Assembly (NCBI GenBank): GCA_027257055.1
Contig: JAPVLO010000153.1
Location: 6,014,001 to 6,078,000, forward strand
DNA from: Cephalopachus bancanus
Lineage: Eukaryota; Chordata; Mammalia; Primates; Tarsiidae
DNA: 64,000 bases
Reading direction: 5' to 3'
Shown in pieces: positions 11,390 through 23,064 of this stretch. The position numbers and the translations under genes were made by a program. Numbering within the stretch: the first letter of the stretch is position 1; every line of letters begins with the position of its first letter. Under the pieces are notes generated by a model. It worked only from the letters and a program-made list of their open reading frames with translations, made no database searches and was not told the DNA's origin.

Positions 11390-12360
11390 AGATGAAACAA
11401 TAATAGATCTTTCTGGAAAGCAAAAATGTGAGCAAATTATAACAATGCCATGTATAGGACAATTAGTAGAATACAGACAACTAACTTGGAACTTTTTATT
11501 CTTAACCACCTTCACTAGGAATCTATTCACTCAAAACTGAATCTTAGATTCTACAAATTTATAAGACTAGAAGCTGCCAGGACTCAATTTTTATAATTTT
11601 TATATAGTATTATGTATGAAGTTTCTACAACCAGTAGTGAATATTTTCAGTCTATGGATGTTAACTGGGTCTTAACTTTTATACTATCCCCTTAGACTCT
11701 CATTCAAGTCAATTGTTGGTGTCTAACACAGACATTACAAAGAAAGCTAAAACAGGTAAAGACTACTTCTGTGCTTGCATAAAAAGCTTCTCCTGGATAT
11801 GATAATTTAAAAGAGTATCAGATTATCTAAATTATAAAATAATATAACTAAATATAATGTTTTGGCCATAAAAAGGAGAATGAATATGAAAGTGAGAAAC
11901 TGGTAAATTTCCATAAATACTGATTAAGTAACTAATTATCAACAACAATCAAAGTTTACCCTAGTTACCAGATCAAGAGATAGCAATCAAGATAATGTTC
12001 TCAACTTATTTATGAAGAAAAAAAAAAAGTGCAACTTATTATCTCAGAGAAAAACATCACTGGCCTACAGAAGCCAGTTTTAATTGGTTTAGTTACGACA
12101 AATCTTTATAACGTATTTTTCTTTAACTCTGTCTACAGAGATACTACTGGAAAGTACCTAAAAGTACTCAAAAGTGGTAAAAAAAGAAATCTGCATTTCC
12201 AGTCAGTCACATTTAAAAATTCCCTTTATCAAAGGTAAAGTAAAGTAAACCAATTTTCCAAGGGTTTGCTTTTTGGCATTTATCTTCTCAACAAAATTGC
12301 CATGGTACATAAAATTACCAAGTCTAGGCATAGCAACCCTATCAGATAAATTAGAGATTT
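11390..12360. other. Intron sequence, nothing recognised
   Basis: AT-rich unique sequence; an open frame of 69 codons at 12029-12238 has no recognisable features. Confidence 0.5.
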
Positions 12361-12364
12361 ATGA

Positions 12365-12480
12365 GTAATACAATTAAATGAACCTCAGAGAGGCTGTTAC
12401 TACCCAACTTCATAAAATGAGTAAGTAGAAAAGTCAAATTCAGGTCTTTCTGGAATAAAACCTGTGCTCTATGCAGTAAT
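12365..12480 (-). mobile_element. MIR SINE (antisense, weak)
   Basis: 'AACCTCAGAGAGGCTGTTACTACCCAA', 'AAATTCAGGTCTTTCTG' and 'CCTGTGCTCTATGCAG' resemble the MIR complement, strongly decayed. Confidence 0.4.
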
Positions 12481-12802
12481 AGTATATACTACAGTTAGAC
12501 AGTCAGAGTAATGCCAGATAAATTAGTATACAGTCTGCTTGATACTTCCAACATTTATACTAGGTTAAAAGCATAATACTTGATAATAGTCAAAGGAAAA
12601 CCGAACTTCAGTTTTATTTTGTGCATGCCACTTACAGACTCAAAAATTTATTCTATGAATATATTCCCCAACTGGGTAACATCAGATGAGATTTTACTTA
12701 TACTATGAATAGCATTATTTTTCTTATTCAAAGTCAAACTAACAGGTTTAGGGTAAGAGATAAAAGTATAGAAAAAAAATTAAATTTTTAAGAAATGGGT
12801 CA

Positions 12803-13101
12803 GCTGGACAAGATGGCTCATATCTGTAATCCCAGCACTTTGGGAGGCTGAGGTAGGAACTTGAGCCCAGGAGTTCAAGACCAGCCTGGACAACATAGCA
12901 AAACCTCATCTCTACAAAAAATTTTTTTAAAATTGCCAGGTGGCGAGTGCCTGTAGTTCTAGCTACTTGGGAGGCTGAGGCAGAAGGATCACTTGAGCCC
13001 AGGAATTTGAGCTGCAGTGAGTCATGATTGTGCACACTGCATTCACCCTGGCCAACAGAGTGAGAATCTGACTCAATAAAAAATAAAAATAAAATAAAAT
13101 A
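12803..13101 (+). mobile_element. Alu, full-length (older type)
   Basis: Flanked by exact duplications AAGAAATGGGTCA (12790-12802 and 13102-13114); tail is (AAAAT)n-like. Confidence 0.92.
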
Positions 13102-13114
13102 AAGAAATGGGTCA

Positions 13115-13945
13115 AAATCCAAGGTCATTATATTTAAAAAAGGGGTAAAAAATGGGCAGTAATTAAAACTGGCAATATGCTTTTAAGAAATACATTGAGG
13201 AATTAACAATAAAAGATTAATCATATCTTGTTCCCCTTTATTAATGAATTACAATTTCAAAACTCAATATAATTAAGTAAAAAGTTTTTAAGCAATCAAT
13301 TCTGAAAGTTGCATTTTCAATAAAATAGGTTTATAAAATTTATAATTTTATTCTGTGCTAAATCAATGACCCTTTAACCTTTAGTTTGAAAGCAAACTAA
13401 AATTCTGGCTACTTTTTAAATGAGTTACAAAATTTGGAAGTAGTGACAATATGGACTCATCTTGACAATTCCCAAGTCCCAATTCACCACTTTTTGATTC
13501 TGAGTTGGCAAGAACATAAATTAAAAAGAATCCAAAGAAAAGTAATTAATTTTTTTCATGGAATGGTGAAGGTAGTTCTAAGTGAAAAGAAATCTTCTTA
13601 CTTTGCTTTAGTGTGACTAGTGTAACAGGATAAATGTCACCAGACTAATAATTCTATATGTAATAAAAGTTCTTATGGTAATTTTGCTGGCTTTAAGATT
13701 TTAGCTAGATTTTTACATTATTCGCTCCATTTTCAAAATAGTACTCAAACCCAAAGTAGTTTTTTGTACTCATGGAATTATCAGTAATGGTTTTTGTTGT
13801 TGTTGTTGTTGTTTTACAAGAGATGCAATTTTACTTTTCCAGGTACATATAATACACTTTCAGTTCAGGGGTAAAAATGTGATATATATAGGATGAATTT
13901 CTCTTTGTGGGTGAGGAGAAGTAGGGAAACACTAAAAAATTAGCT
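13115..13945. other. Intron sequence, nothing recognised
   Basis: AT-rich; contains a (TTG)n microsatellite of about six units at 13793-13812. Confidence 0.5.
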
Positions 13946-13950
13946 AAGAA

Positions 13951-14230
13951 GCCGGGCTCGGTGGCTCAGCCTGTAATCCCGCACCTTTGGGAGGCTGAGG
14001 TGAGTGGATTGCCTGAGCCCGCGGGTTTGAGACCCGCCTGGGCAGTGAGACCTCATCTCTACAATAAATAAAAAAATCAGCCGGATGTGGTAGCGCATGC
14101 CTGTAATTGGGGGCTACTTGGAAGGCTGAGGCAGAAGGATCGCCGGAGCCCAGCAGGTCGAGGCTGCGGTGGCCGGGAGCAGCCACTGCACTCCAGTCTG
14201 GGCGGCAGAGTGAGACTCCAACTCAAAAAA
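13951..14230 (+). mobile_element. Alu (lemur type), young-looking
   Basis: Close to the lemur Alu consensus seen elsewhere in the window; exact duplications AAAAATTAGCTAAGA flank it (ending 13949, and 14231-14245). Confidence 0.95.
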
Positions 14231-14245
14231 AAAAATTAGCTAAGA

Positions 14246-15880
14246 GTACCGGAGTATATTATTTGGTATTGAGGAGAAAAAAGGTAATCTGAAAGTTTCT
14301 TGAAGATGGGTAAACCTAACCCATGGTAAAAATATAGTTTATAGTAAGGTCCTGAGTGACAAGATCAAAATACCAAAAGCAAAAGATTATTGCAGAAGCA
14401 AAAGCAGAGAACAAGAGTGCAGCTGAAAGTGGCTACCACAGTGGCATACAGAGAAGATACTGAAGAGTACAAATCATTACTTCTGAGAGTAGGTATGACT
14501 TACACCTTCTTAAAAGTTGCCAAAAACTTGTCAATAAAGTATTTAAAGATGACAGAACAAGCCCAGGCAGTCTCTGAAAAACAAACAAACAAACAATGTA
14601 AGGTCCTAAACACAGTCTAAAGATGCCAGATGAATAAGTATGGTAATAAACCTATTGAGAGAAGGAGCACAGTAACAGTGTGGTCACAATATCAGGCAAC
14701 ATGTTTCTTTTCTGAAAGACAATTATGATTCCATTTTAATAACCACTAGTAGCAAAGAACATGAAATGCCATGTCAACTTTTTTAGAATAGATATGAAAC
14801 AATCATATAGCTTCTACTTAAGAACATTGTTTCTTGTTCTACATTAACGAGTTTTTATTATCAAAAAAGAGTATCAGTCATCAGATTCCCAAGTACAGTC
14901 TACTAAAAACTTACAGCATCAAGTTTAAACTTAAACAAATATCAGAAGCTGAGAGTCACATGCATCCTAAAGCAATTTGCTCTTTACTCATTCAAGGTCT
15001 ACTTGTATGATTTCACCATATCTGAATATCATCAGTACACCATTATTTACTTAATGTTTTTCTTTAAAACGGCTGTTTGTTGAAATGCTTACACAAATTG
15101 ACAGGATGCTGGTAACAACTGCTTTTCAAGTGACAAAAATTTAAATGTACTGCAAGTTCTGCCACCATCAATTTATGCTTTCCTAGACTTTGAAAACATC
15201 TACATTTGTGTCACTTGAGAAGTCTTTTTTACCCATGTAATCAGAGGTATAATGTGCAAATAGTTGTATTTTTCTGATATTTGTATCCCCCTATTTAAAA
15301 AAGCTGCCTGATGGAATAGTTAAAAAATGAGTGAGAATTTGCATCCTGAAAATGGCAAAACAGTATTAACATCAAGTGCACAAAAGAAACTTCAGTGAGT
15401 TTCAAATGTTACAACCCGGTTTAGAAAGCATAAGATAAACTGGAATACCCTAACAACAAGTTAAAAGATATCTAAGACAATTCTATTAAAGTCTGTATTC
15501 GGCTTACTGATTCATCTGGTATCAATGGCTATAGATAGATACCAGAGTTTATGTACTTAAATTCTAATGCTGCAAACAATGCAATTAATAAGAATATGTT
15601 CAACATTATCATACCTTTTCATCATGCATATGGGTCAATCTGCTATGTGAGAAAAAAAGTTAAGGAGTACTTGTTTATGTAATCAAAATATATTTCAAAT
15701 GAAAATATTTGCTTCTCATCATGCACTAGTCACAGAAAAACTTCCACCTACAAAACTAAAACCTCCTTTTCTATTGCAATAAGCACTGTAACCATCACAG
15801 GATGCGTTAAAAATCATGCTTTTCAAACAAGGATTAAAATAAAGTTTATAGAAGCACATGGTAAAACAAGAGAAATTAAA
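14246..15880. other. Intron sequence, no repeat recognised
   Basis: 1.6 kb of unique AT-rich sequence. Holds the candidate micro-exon listed separately; nothing else stands out. Confidence 0.5.
15615..15642 (-). other. Possible cryptic 28-nt micro-exon
   Basis: On the minus strand a pyrimidine tract (CTTTTTTTCTCACATAG) is followed by a 28-base stretch and a donor (AAAAG|GTATGA). The acceptor is a NAGNAG pair (TAGCAG), so 28- and 25-base forms are possible. It contains an ATG. It could be a rare alternative leader exon or chance. Confidence 0.15.
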
Positions 15881-15884
15881 CATT

Positions 15885-16001
15885 AGGCTCCGTGGCCCAA
15901 ACATATAGTCCTAGCTAACTGGGAGGTGGAAGAATCACTTGAGCCCAAGTTTTCAAAAGTCAGCCTGGTCAACAAAGTAAGACCTCGCTCTTAAAAAAAG
16001 G
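15885..16001 (+). mobile_element. Alu-like left-arm monomer (FLAM-type, old)
   Basis: A single diverged 7SL arm ending in A7 then G10 (16000-16009); a missing core and many substitutions mark it as old. Confidence 0.6.
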
Positions 16002-16009
16002 GGGGGGGG

Positions 16010-16430
16010 CTTGAAATAAGTTTAATGTGAGACATACTGTATCAATATAATACCATCAACTGACATATATGTAAAGGCTATCTCTTATTCTAAAGGTATT
16101 TTTTTCTATTTTACCCTTTTGGTATTAAAATGGCCTCTCTTTTATTAAAATGATTTTTAACCAATGACAACTTTTTAAAATGTTCTTACATAGCAGCACA
16201 AAAAGCTGATAGACTAATATTGAAATTTAATTTAAGTAGTTGATAAAACTCACTCAAAAAACAAAATGCTCTAAAAATGTAGACACTTCTATGGTTTTAG
16301 TGAAATAACTGGTATTAAACACCCTGGCATTTTCAATTTTTTAAAAAGTGAAGAGATGATTTTATCTTAGCCAGATCCTTAATAGTATTTTTGAAAGTTT
16401 CACAGAAAGTCGGCAGATGTTTTCCAACTA
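16010..16430. other. AT-rich sequence, nothing recognised
   Basis: No gene or repeat family recognised. Confidence 0.5.
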
Positions 16431-16442
16431 AAGCAGCTATTT

Positions 16443-16748
16443 ATTTGTTTGTTTGTTTGTTTGTTTTGAGTTGGAGTCTCACTCTTGTTGCCCAGGCTGG
16501 AGTGCAGTGGCACACTCATAGTCACCGCAGCCTCCACCTGCTGGGCTCAGGCAATCCTTCCACTTCTGCCTTCCAAGTAGCTGGAACTACAGATGCACGC
16601 CATCACGCCTGGCTAGTTTTTGTTATTTATTGTAGAGGCGAGGTCTCACCAAGTTGCCCAGGCTGGTCTCGAACACCCAATTCAGGCAATCCTCTCGCCT
16701 CAGCCTCCCAAAGTGCTGGGATTACAGGCTCAGCCACTGCGCCCAGTC
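16443..16748 (-). mobile_element. Alu, reverse orientation, with (GTTT)n tail
   Basis: Starts (TTTG)n TTTTGAGTTGGAGTCTCAC and ends CTCAGCCACTGCGCCCAG. The A-tail has evolved into a five-unit (AAAC)n microsatellite (16445-16464). Confidence 0.93.
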
Positions 16749-16759
16749 ATTTTATTAAA

Positions 16760-18020
16760 TAAAATAAAGAGAAGGGTCATCTTTTGTCTAATTTATAAAA
16801 AAAACAAATTCAAACAACTAAATGAACTTATAAAAAAGAGGAAACTTGCCAGGAGACAATTATCTACTTTTATTAGGAAATTTCAAAAGAAAAGACATTT
16901 CACTAACTTTCTTTTTCTTCAAGAAGTAAATTTTTGGAGAAATAAAGGACAATAGACACAAATGAAATGACAATGACAATTCATTTCCAACTGAGTGCAG
17001 TCATTCCACATGTATTTTCCCACTGTAGACAACAACATGGTAAAGAAATGAACACTGGATGTATTTCCTTTTAGTCTGTGTTCTATCAATGATAATAAAT
17101 AATGAAATATTATTTCACTGACTTTTAAGCTAGCAGCTGGATCCTTAGGGAATTTAATATAAATGCCTAATAATTTCTGGTGTGTTCAATTAGCAACACT
17201 ACCACAAAAGACAAAGGCAGCTTTGGAGATCCCTGGGCATATGTTATAAGATATTACCATGTGATAAGATTTATATCATCTTTATATGTCAAAACAAAGG
17301 TAAAAAAATCACTTAGAAAATGATGAAGCAGCAGACAGCACACACTCTCACTGTTGTCCTGCTCCTTGTGCTCTTCATAATGTATTTTTCCTTTAACAAA
17401 TCTACACTGGTGAATATTTTCACACCTCCCCATGGAAAAAAAGAAAATTACAAAATATGAGTGTCAATTTTGTAAAAAAACTGTCTTTTGACTATAATTG
17501 AACAAAAGTTAAAGAAAGCTACTGTACTAATAAACTTGTTTCAAACGTAAAGCTTTATACATTCTTAATATTAAAATGCAATTATCTTCCTTTCATTCTA
17601 TGGTTTTGATACAGCTTTGGTGTTTTTCTCATGAAGGTATGGTTTTGAGAAAAAAAAACTCTCATCAAGAATTATTGGGGTATAAAAGACTGCTGAACTT
17701 GCACAGACTTGAGAACTCCATCTAACACGAGCTTTTAGTCTATAATTTACATAATTCAAAGTATGTAGGAAGGGTAAGACTGAAGAATCTGGTTAACTGA
17801 CTTTGTCTATAATTAGATTTAAAATAAACATCCTAAGACTAAATACCCATTCAAAATGATGCTTTCTATTATTTGAGGTTCCATTAAAATTTCTAATAAT
17901 AGAAATTACAGTGCCGTATCTTAGGGACAAAAGTACACATAAGTTAATCAATCTATGTAGACATTTCAAATGTGTTTAAGACAAACAACTATAATGTAGA
18001 ACATTTTGAAAGCTTGTTTA
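16760..18020. other. AT-rich sequence, nothing recognised
   Basis: No gene or repeat family recognised. Confidence 0.5.
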
Positions 18021-18036
18021 GAAACATATTCGAATT

Positions 18037-18250
18037 CGGGGGGGGGCGGTGGCTCACACCTGCAATCCCAGCACTTTGAGAGGTGGAGGTGAGAGGATTG
18101 CCTGAGCCCAGGAGTTAAAGACCAGCCTGGGCAATCTGGCAAGACCTAGTCTCTACAAAAAACCGCTGTGGTGGCCATGAGCATGCTACTGTACTCCAGC
18201 CTGGGCAACAGATTGAGAATCCAACTCAAAAAAAAAAAAAGAAAGAAAGA
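18037..18250 (+). mobile_element. Alu with internal deletion
   Basis: The left arm passes directly into the end of the right arm (CTACAAAAAACCGCTGTGGTGGCC), so about 75 bases across the linker are missing. Duplications A[C/T]ATATT[C/A]GAATT at 18023-18036 and 18251-18264. Confidence 0.88.
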
Positions 18251-18482
18251 AATATATTAGAATTTATGCCTCTGCTGACAAATGGCTAACAAATTAACTG
18301 CCCCCAAATCAGGGAATGAATATACATAGGGTTATATACAAAAGATCGATAAAGCACACTCTGAAAATACTTCCTAATGCTATTTTTAATGTAAATTTTA
18401 AGAAGAAAAAAAAAAAGCTGGAGAAAACCCCCCTTTAAAAATTTTTTTAAAAAGTCTTAGGTTATGATGGCATTTAAAAGTA

Positions 18483-18771
18483 GCTGGGCTCGGTGGCTCA
18501 GCCTGTAATCCCGCGCCTTTGGGAAGCTGAGGTGAGTGGATTGCCTGAGCCCGCGGGTTCGAGATCGCCTGGGCAGCGAGACCTCATCTCTACAGTAAAT
18601 CAAAAAATCAGCTGGGCGTGGTAGCGCATGTGTGTAATTCCGGCTACTCGGAAGGCTGAGGTGGAAGGATCGCTGGAGCCCAGCAGGTCGAGGCTGCGGT
18701 GGCCAGAAGCGGCCACTGCACTCCAGTCTGGGCGACAGAGTAAGACTCCAACTCAAAAAAAAAAAAAAAAA
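18483..18771 (+). mobile_element. Alu (lemur type), young-looking
   Basis: Near-consensus lemur Alu with a clean 21-base A-tail; short duplication AAAAGTA (18476-18482, 18772-18778). Confidence 0.94.
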
Positions 18772-19018
18772 AAAAGTAGATAACATTAAAACTTAAATAG
18801 CAAAACAAAATCTCAAAACTCTACCAGCTCTCCATTTACATATACTCTGTAACTGCACAAATCACTGAACTTCTCTCAAATTCGTTTTACATTTACTACA
18901 CAGTTTTGAAGCTAATAAATACAAATGAGCTATTTTGAGAGAATATATAATACAAATGAGCTATGTGAGAAATAGTTAATACATAAGTACTGCTACTTCC
19001 TGGCGCTCACAGTGATAT

Positions 19019-19736
19019 AGGTTGAGTATCTCTTATCCAAAATGCTTAAGACAAGACGTGTTTCCAGTTTCAGATTTTTTTCGGATTTTGTAATATCTCC
19101 AAATACATAATGAGAAATCTTGGGGATGAGATCAAAGTCTAAACAATAACACCCTATATACATAGCCTAAAGCAGGTCCACGGCCTGTTAGGAACTGGGC
19201 CACAGGAGGAGGTAAGTGGCAGGCTAGAGAGTAAAACCTCATTTGTATTTACAGCCAGTTCCCAACATTGGCATTACTGCTTAAGCTCCGCCTTCTGTCA
19301 GATCAGGAGGGGTATTAGATCCTCATAGGAGCAGGAACCCTACTGTGAACTGCCCATGCAAGGGATCTACATTGCGATCTCCTAGACTCTAATGCCTGAT
19401 GATCTGAGGTGGAGCTAAGGCAGCTAGTGCTGGGGAGTGATTGCAAATACAGATGAACACTGGCAGTGAGGTTTTACTGCACACCCCACTCCCCATCCCA
19501 GTCTGTGGAAAAACTGCTTTTCATGAAACTGGTCCCTGATACCAAAAAGGTTGGGGACCACTGACCTAGAGGTAACTTCATACAAGATTTTTAATACTTT
19601 TGCACATGAAACAAAGTTTTGGCTGCAACTTATCACATGAGATCCAGGTGTGGAATTTTCTACTTGCAGCATCATGTTGATGCTCAAAAAGTTTTGGATT
19701 TTGGAGCACTGTGAATTTCAGAACATGAAACTTTTT
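19019..19736. mobile_element. Tigger-like DNA transposon remnant, host of a nested hAT
   Basis: Left end GTTGAGTATCTCTTATCCAAAATG (broken by substitutions), right end GCTCAAAAAGTTTTGGATTTTGGAGCA with the internal block GAAACAAAGTTTTGGCTGC. This is a known non-autonomous element that I place among the Tigger-type (pogo-like) transposons, without a firm subfamily name. It is split at 19172 by another transposon. Confidence 0.6.
19173..19563 (-). mobile_element. MER1-like hAT non-autonomous transposon
   Basis: Right end ...AAAAAGGTTGGGGACCACTG and left end CAGGTCCACGGCCTGTTAGG are the ends of a common hAT-Charlie element. The 8-base target duplications GCCTAAAG (19165-19172) and ACCTAGAG (19564-19571) fit hAT insertion into the surrounding Tigger-like element. 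Confidence 0.75.
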
Positions 19737-19744
19737 TTGCTACA

Positions 19745-20610
19745 GTTTAATAAGCAGAATTTTGTCAACAATGGCCATTATCCATAGGTTTAAATACTAT
19801 CTGATACTATTTCTTGAGATGAACTACGATATGTGACAGAGACATTTCCTGTTCACTAAATATCCATGTGCTTCCCATATGTCCCAGATACTTACAGGGT
19901 CATGTAACTAGTTATAGGCTATGAGTAGAAGTGACCTGGGTGTCATTTCACGGCTGAAATACTTAAGAGCCAACAGAAAACTCTCCAGTTCTTTATTTCC
20001 ATGTGTTGTTCACTGAGGAGGCCTACCGTACCAGATGTAAACACATTGTCAGAAATTCCATCAGTGTTGTTTCCTGGGCTACTGTATGGCAAACTATTCC
20101 TTGACAAACTGTTGGATGGGTAACGTGAGCAAGAATAAACCTTAGTTGTGTTAAATCACTGAGATTATATCCTATTCTGACTAACATAGGGTTTATTAAT
20201 ATTAGATACTAATAATGAGTTATTCTTGTCCATTTACTTAGTAAGTTTGGCTGCAAAGAGAAGAATCCCATGAAAAGTCAATGGATTTACAGTGAATGCT
20301 GTTTTGTCTGAACTATTTCCCATAGTCAATGGAGAAAAGCACAAAAATGTAATAAATACAATTGTATTCAACCTCCAAACATGCAACCAATGTTTTGGCA
20401 CCATATGTAAAAATATATTAAGAAAACTAGACACTTTTATAAAAATACAGTTTTACATCATAATAAGAAACCCTTATAATACAAACCACCTTTTTATCAC
20501 TTTCTTTGCATATACACACTTTTTGGTGCGTGCTGAGCCATTTGAGTTAGTTGCATTATGGTACTTTATCCTAAGAAAAATGACATTCTCCTATACAACA
20601 ATAAATCATC
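19745..20610. other. Intron sequence, nothing recognised
   Basis: Unique sequence; open frames at 20234-20618 show no protein-like features. Confidence 0.5.
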
Positions 20611-20618
20611 ACACTTAA

Positions 20619-21264
20619 TCTTTTGCACTCGGAGATATCTCATGGATTACCTACCAGCAACTCAAATGCACTTTTTTACAAAATAGTGAAAAACCAATCA
20701 CTTCATGTTACATAGTATAGCATTGGAACCAATTATTTTATTGTAATGATATTTGGCTTATAATGGAATTTTGGACACTGAGGAAGTTATTTAAGATAAA
20801 AAATGAAAATTTTATATCTTACATTTTTCTAACGTGGTAACATGTGAAACCATGCACTGTAGGTTCAATGATACATGTTGTGTATTAGTAATTTGTTAGA
20901 CATCTTCCACCTAGTGTTTTCTATTCCAGCAGACAATCAGTCTTGTTTTCTTCCTCCCACATTAATAATATGTAATGTATTGTCCAGTCTGTTGCTCAAA
21001 GAAGATGTGGAAAGACATACTTGTGTTCCTGAAAACCACTTCTCAACTGATCAATCATATCTCAGTATATATTTCATCTCTTTATTTGCGTTTTCATGCA
21101 ATTTGAATGAAAAACATCAAGGAAACATGCATTTTTAAAAATTTTGTGCTTGCATAAATTTGTCCTGTCACTAGCAATCTCTTTATATGTGCCCTGAGGG
21201 GGACATGTGAGTGGTCTGCTGGATTTATGATGTCCCCTCAGAGGGGACATCTAAGTGCAAAGGA
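20619..21264. mobile_element. piggyBac-like non-autonomous element A (646 bp)
   Basis: Begins after TTAA (20615-20618) with TCTTTTGCACTCGG and ends TAAGTGCAAAGGA next to TTAT (decayed TTAA, 21265-21268); the termini are inverted repeats. Both ends and most of the interior are the reverse complement of element B at 39100-40151. A perfect hairpin palindrome (11-base arms) lies at 21229-21251. No transposase frame survives. TTAA targeting and this terminal style are hallmarks of piggyBac. Confidence 0.8.
21229..21251. repeat. Perfect palindrome in piggyBac subterminal region
   Basis: GATGTCCCCTC, one central A, then GAGGGGACATC. The related element B has a decayed form (39132-39152). Transposase-binding role is possible but unproven. 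Confidence 0.8.
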
Positions 21265-21284
21265 TTATATTTAACATTGATACT

Positions 21285-21560
21285 ACTATCTAAATAAAAT
21301 ACAGTCCATATTCAAATTTCCCTAACTGTTCCAATAATACCCTCTAAAGGGATAATCCAGAACCAATCAATCAAGGATTCGGTTGCATTTGGTCATCATG
21401 TCTCTTTTAGTCTCCTTTCACCTAGAGCAGTTTCCCAACCTATTTTTTAAATCTTTCAAGACACTGACATTTTGAAGAGCTAATGCTAATTGTTTTATAC
21501 CGTGCTCTTCAATTTGGATTGCTTCGATTTTTTCCCTCATGATTAAATTCAGGTTGGAAG
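21285..21560 (-). mobile_element. L1M 3'UTR fragment (antisense)
   Basis: 'TTGCATTTGGTCATCATGTC', 'TTTTAGTCTCCTTTCACCT', 'AAGACACTGACATTTTGAAG' and 'CCCTCATGATTAAATTCAGG' follow the complement of old L1M 3'UTRs. Confidence 0.65.
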
Positions 21561-21689
21561 AGACTGTTTTTTTTACAAAAAAAAAAACAATTCTAGAAAG
21601 TAAACTATCTTGGCTAGTAGGGACACCAGAGAAAGTGAAGAAGAAAGTTTCAAAAATCGACAATACATGCTCTCTAGGACAAACTCTAG

Positions 21690-22300
21690 CCAATCTATAT
21701 GCTGATAACTCTCAGCCTTGACCTCTTCCTAAGCCTGAATCTTAGACAACTGACTGACTGTTGGACATCATCAAATGGCTGTTCTACAGACAATTCAACA
21801 ACAAAACGTTTAAGATCCATCTCAGTCAAAAAAGTTACTGCTACTCACCCTCCCACCACATTCCTTCTCTAACTTACGTATTAGCACTTTATCTCATCTT
21901 TAATGCCTAGTCAAGAGGCTTCCCTCTGTCTTACTCCACATCAAATAAAGTACAAGGAAATCTATCAATTTAACCTGTATTTCTTAAATCCATTTTCTTC
22001 TATCCAACTATACTACCTTTGTTCTAAGACCTTAGGATTTCTTCCTTCCTAGACTCTTACAATAGCCTAATTGGTTTCCTATCTTCCAGTCTTACTATGT
22101 CTACAGATAGCTTACTCATTTTATCAGATTAATTTATTTAAAGCACATTTTGATAAAATGATTTCCCTCTTAAAACTCTTCAATGGTTCCCATTCAAGTA
22201 CAGAATAAAGTCAAATTCTCTGCATTGCATACAAGGGTTTATGAAGTTCATTGCCAATCTACATCTCCAGTAGATTTACACTTGATGCTACTTCTTCAGC
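21690..22300 (+). mobile_element. L2 LINE, reverse-transcriptase end fragment
   Basis: The frame at 21690 reads NLYADNSQP, a decayed form of the L2 reverse-transcriptase YADD motif. It is followed by other L2 blocks ('AAAACTCTTCAATGGTTCCC', 'GAATAAAGTCAAATTCTC'). Many frameshifts. Confidence 0.65.
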
Positions 22301-22419
22301 ACACGGTTTTCCTAACTTCAGTTACTGGATATCATCTTTATAATTTTTCTCGAGGGAAAAAGACATTTCAAACGAACAATGACATTTGAAGTTCATTAAC
22401 TTCTTCCTATGTGAACTTA

Positions 22420-23060
22420 ACAGTTAATAATTTGATGAGAAAATATTTGCTAAGCCTCTACGCTACATGTAAGTTGTTGTAGAAAGTACTATGAGAATAC
22501 AAGAGAAGTCAGATATGTACTCTGCTCTAGGAAGAGTTTCCAGTATAGAATGTAGCTTTTTTTTTTTTTTTTTTTTGAGTTGGAGTCTCACTCTGTCGCC
22601 CAGACTGGAGTGCAGTGGCCGCTCCCAGCCACTGCAGCCTCGACCTGCTGGGCTCCGGTGATCCTTCCGCCTCAGCCTTCCAAGTAGCTAGAACGACAGG
22701 CATGCGCTACCATGCCCGGCTGATTTTTTTTTTATTTATTGTAGAGATGAGGTCTCGCTGCCCAGGGGGGTCTCGAACCTGCGGGCTCAGGCAATCCACT
22801 CACCTCAGCCTCCCAAAGGCGCGGGATTACAAGCTGAGCCACCGAGCCCGGCTGTAGCTTTTTTTTTTTTTAAGGCACACATAAATATAGCACAAGGTAG
22901 AAAAATAGAAGAATCATAAAAAAGATTTGAGTAAAATCAACACAGGGATAAATTATTTCTAAACAGGAAAGGCCAGAAGAAAATCAGGGAAGACTTCCTA
23001 GAGGAGGTGGCAGTTGTCAGCCTTAAAGAATATGAACAATTTGGGCATGACCTTGAAGGA
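22420..23060 (-). mobile_element. L2 LINE (antisense), interrupted by an Alu
   Basis: 'GGGAAGACTTCCTAGAGGAGG' and 'TGCTAAGCCTCTACGCTACATG' resemble L2 in antisense, on both sides of the Alu at 22562-22852. Confidence 0.45.
22562..22852 (-). mobile_element. Alu (lemur type), reverse orientation
   Basis: Near-consensus; duplications TGTAGCTTTTTTTTTTT start at 22551 and 22853. Confidence 0.95.
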
Positions 23061-23064
23061 AATA

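Noticed and set aside
12748..13128. 126-codon minus-strand frame
   Set aside because: Entirely the reverse of an Alu. Such Alu-derived frames occur at many other Alus here and are not genes.
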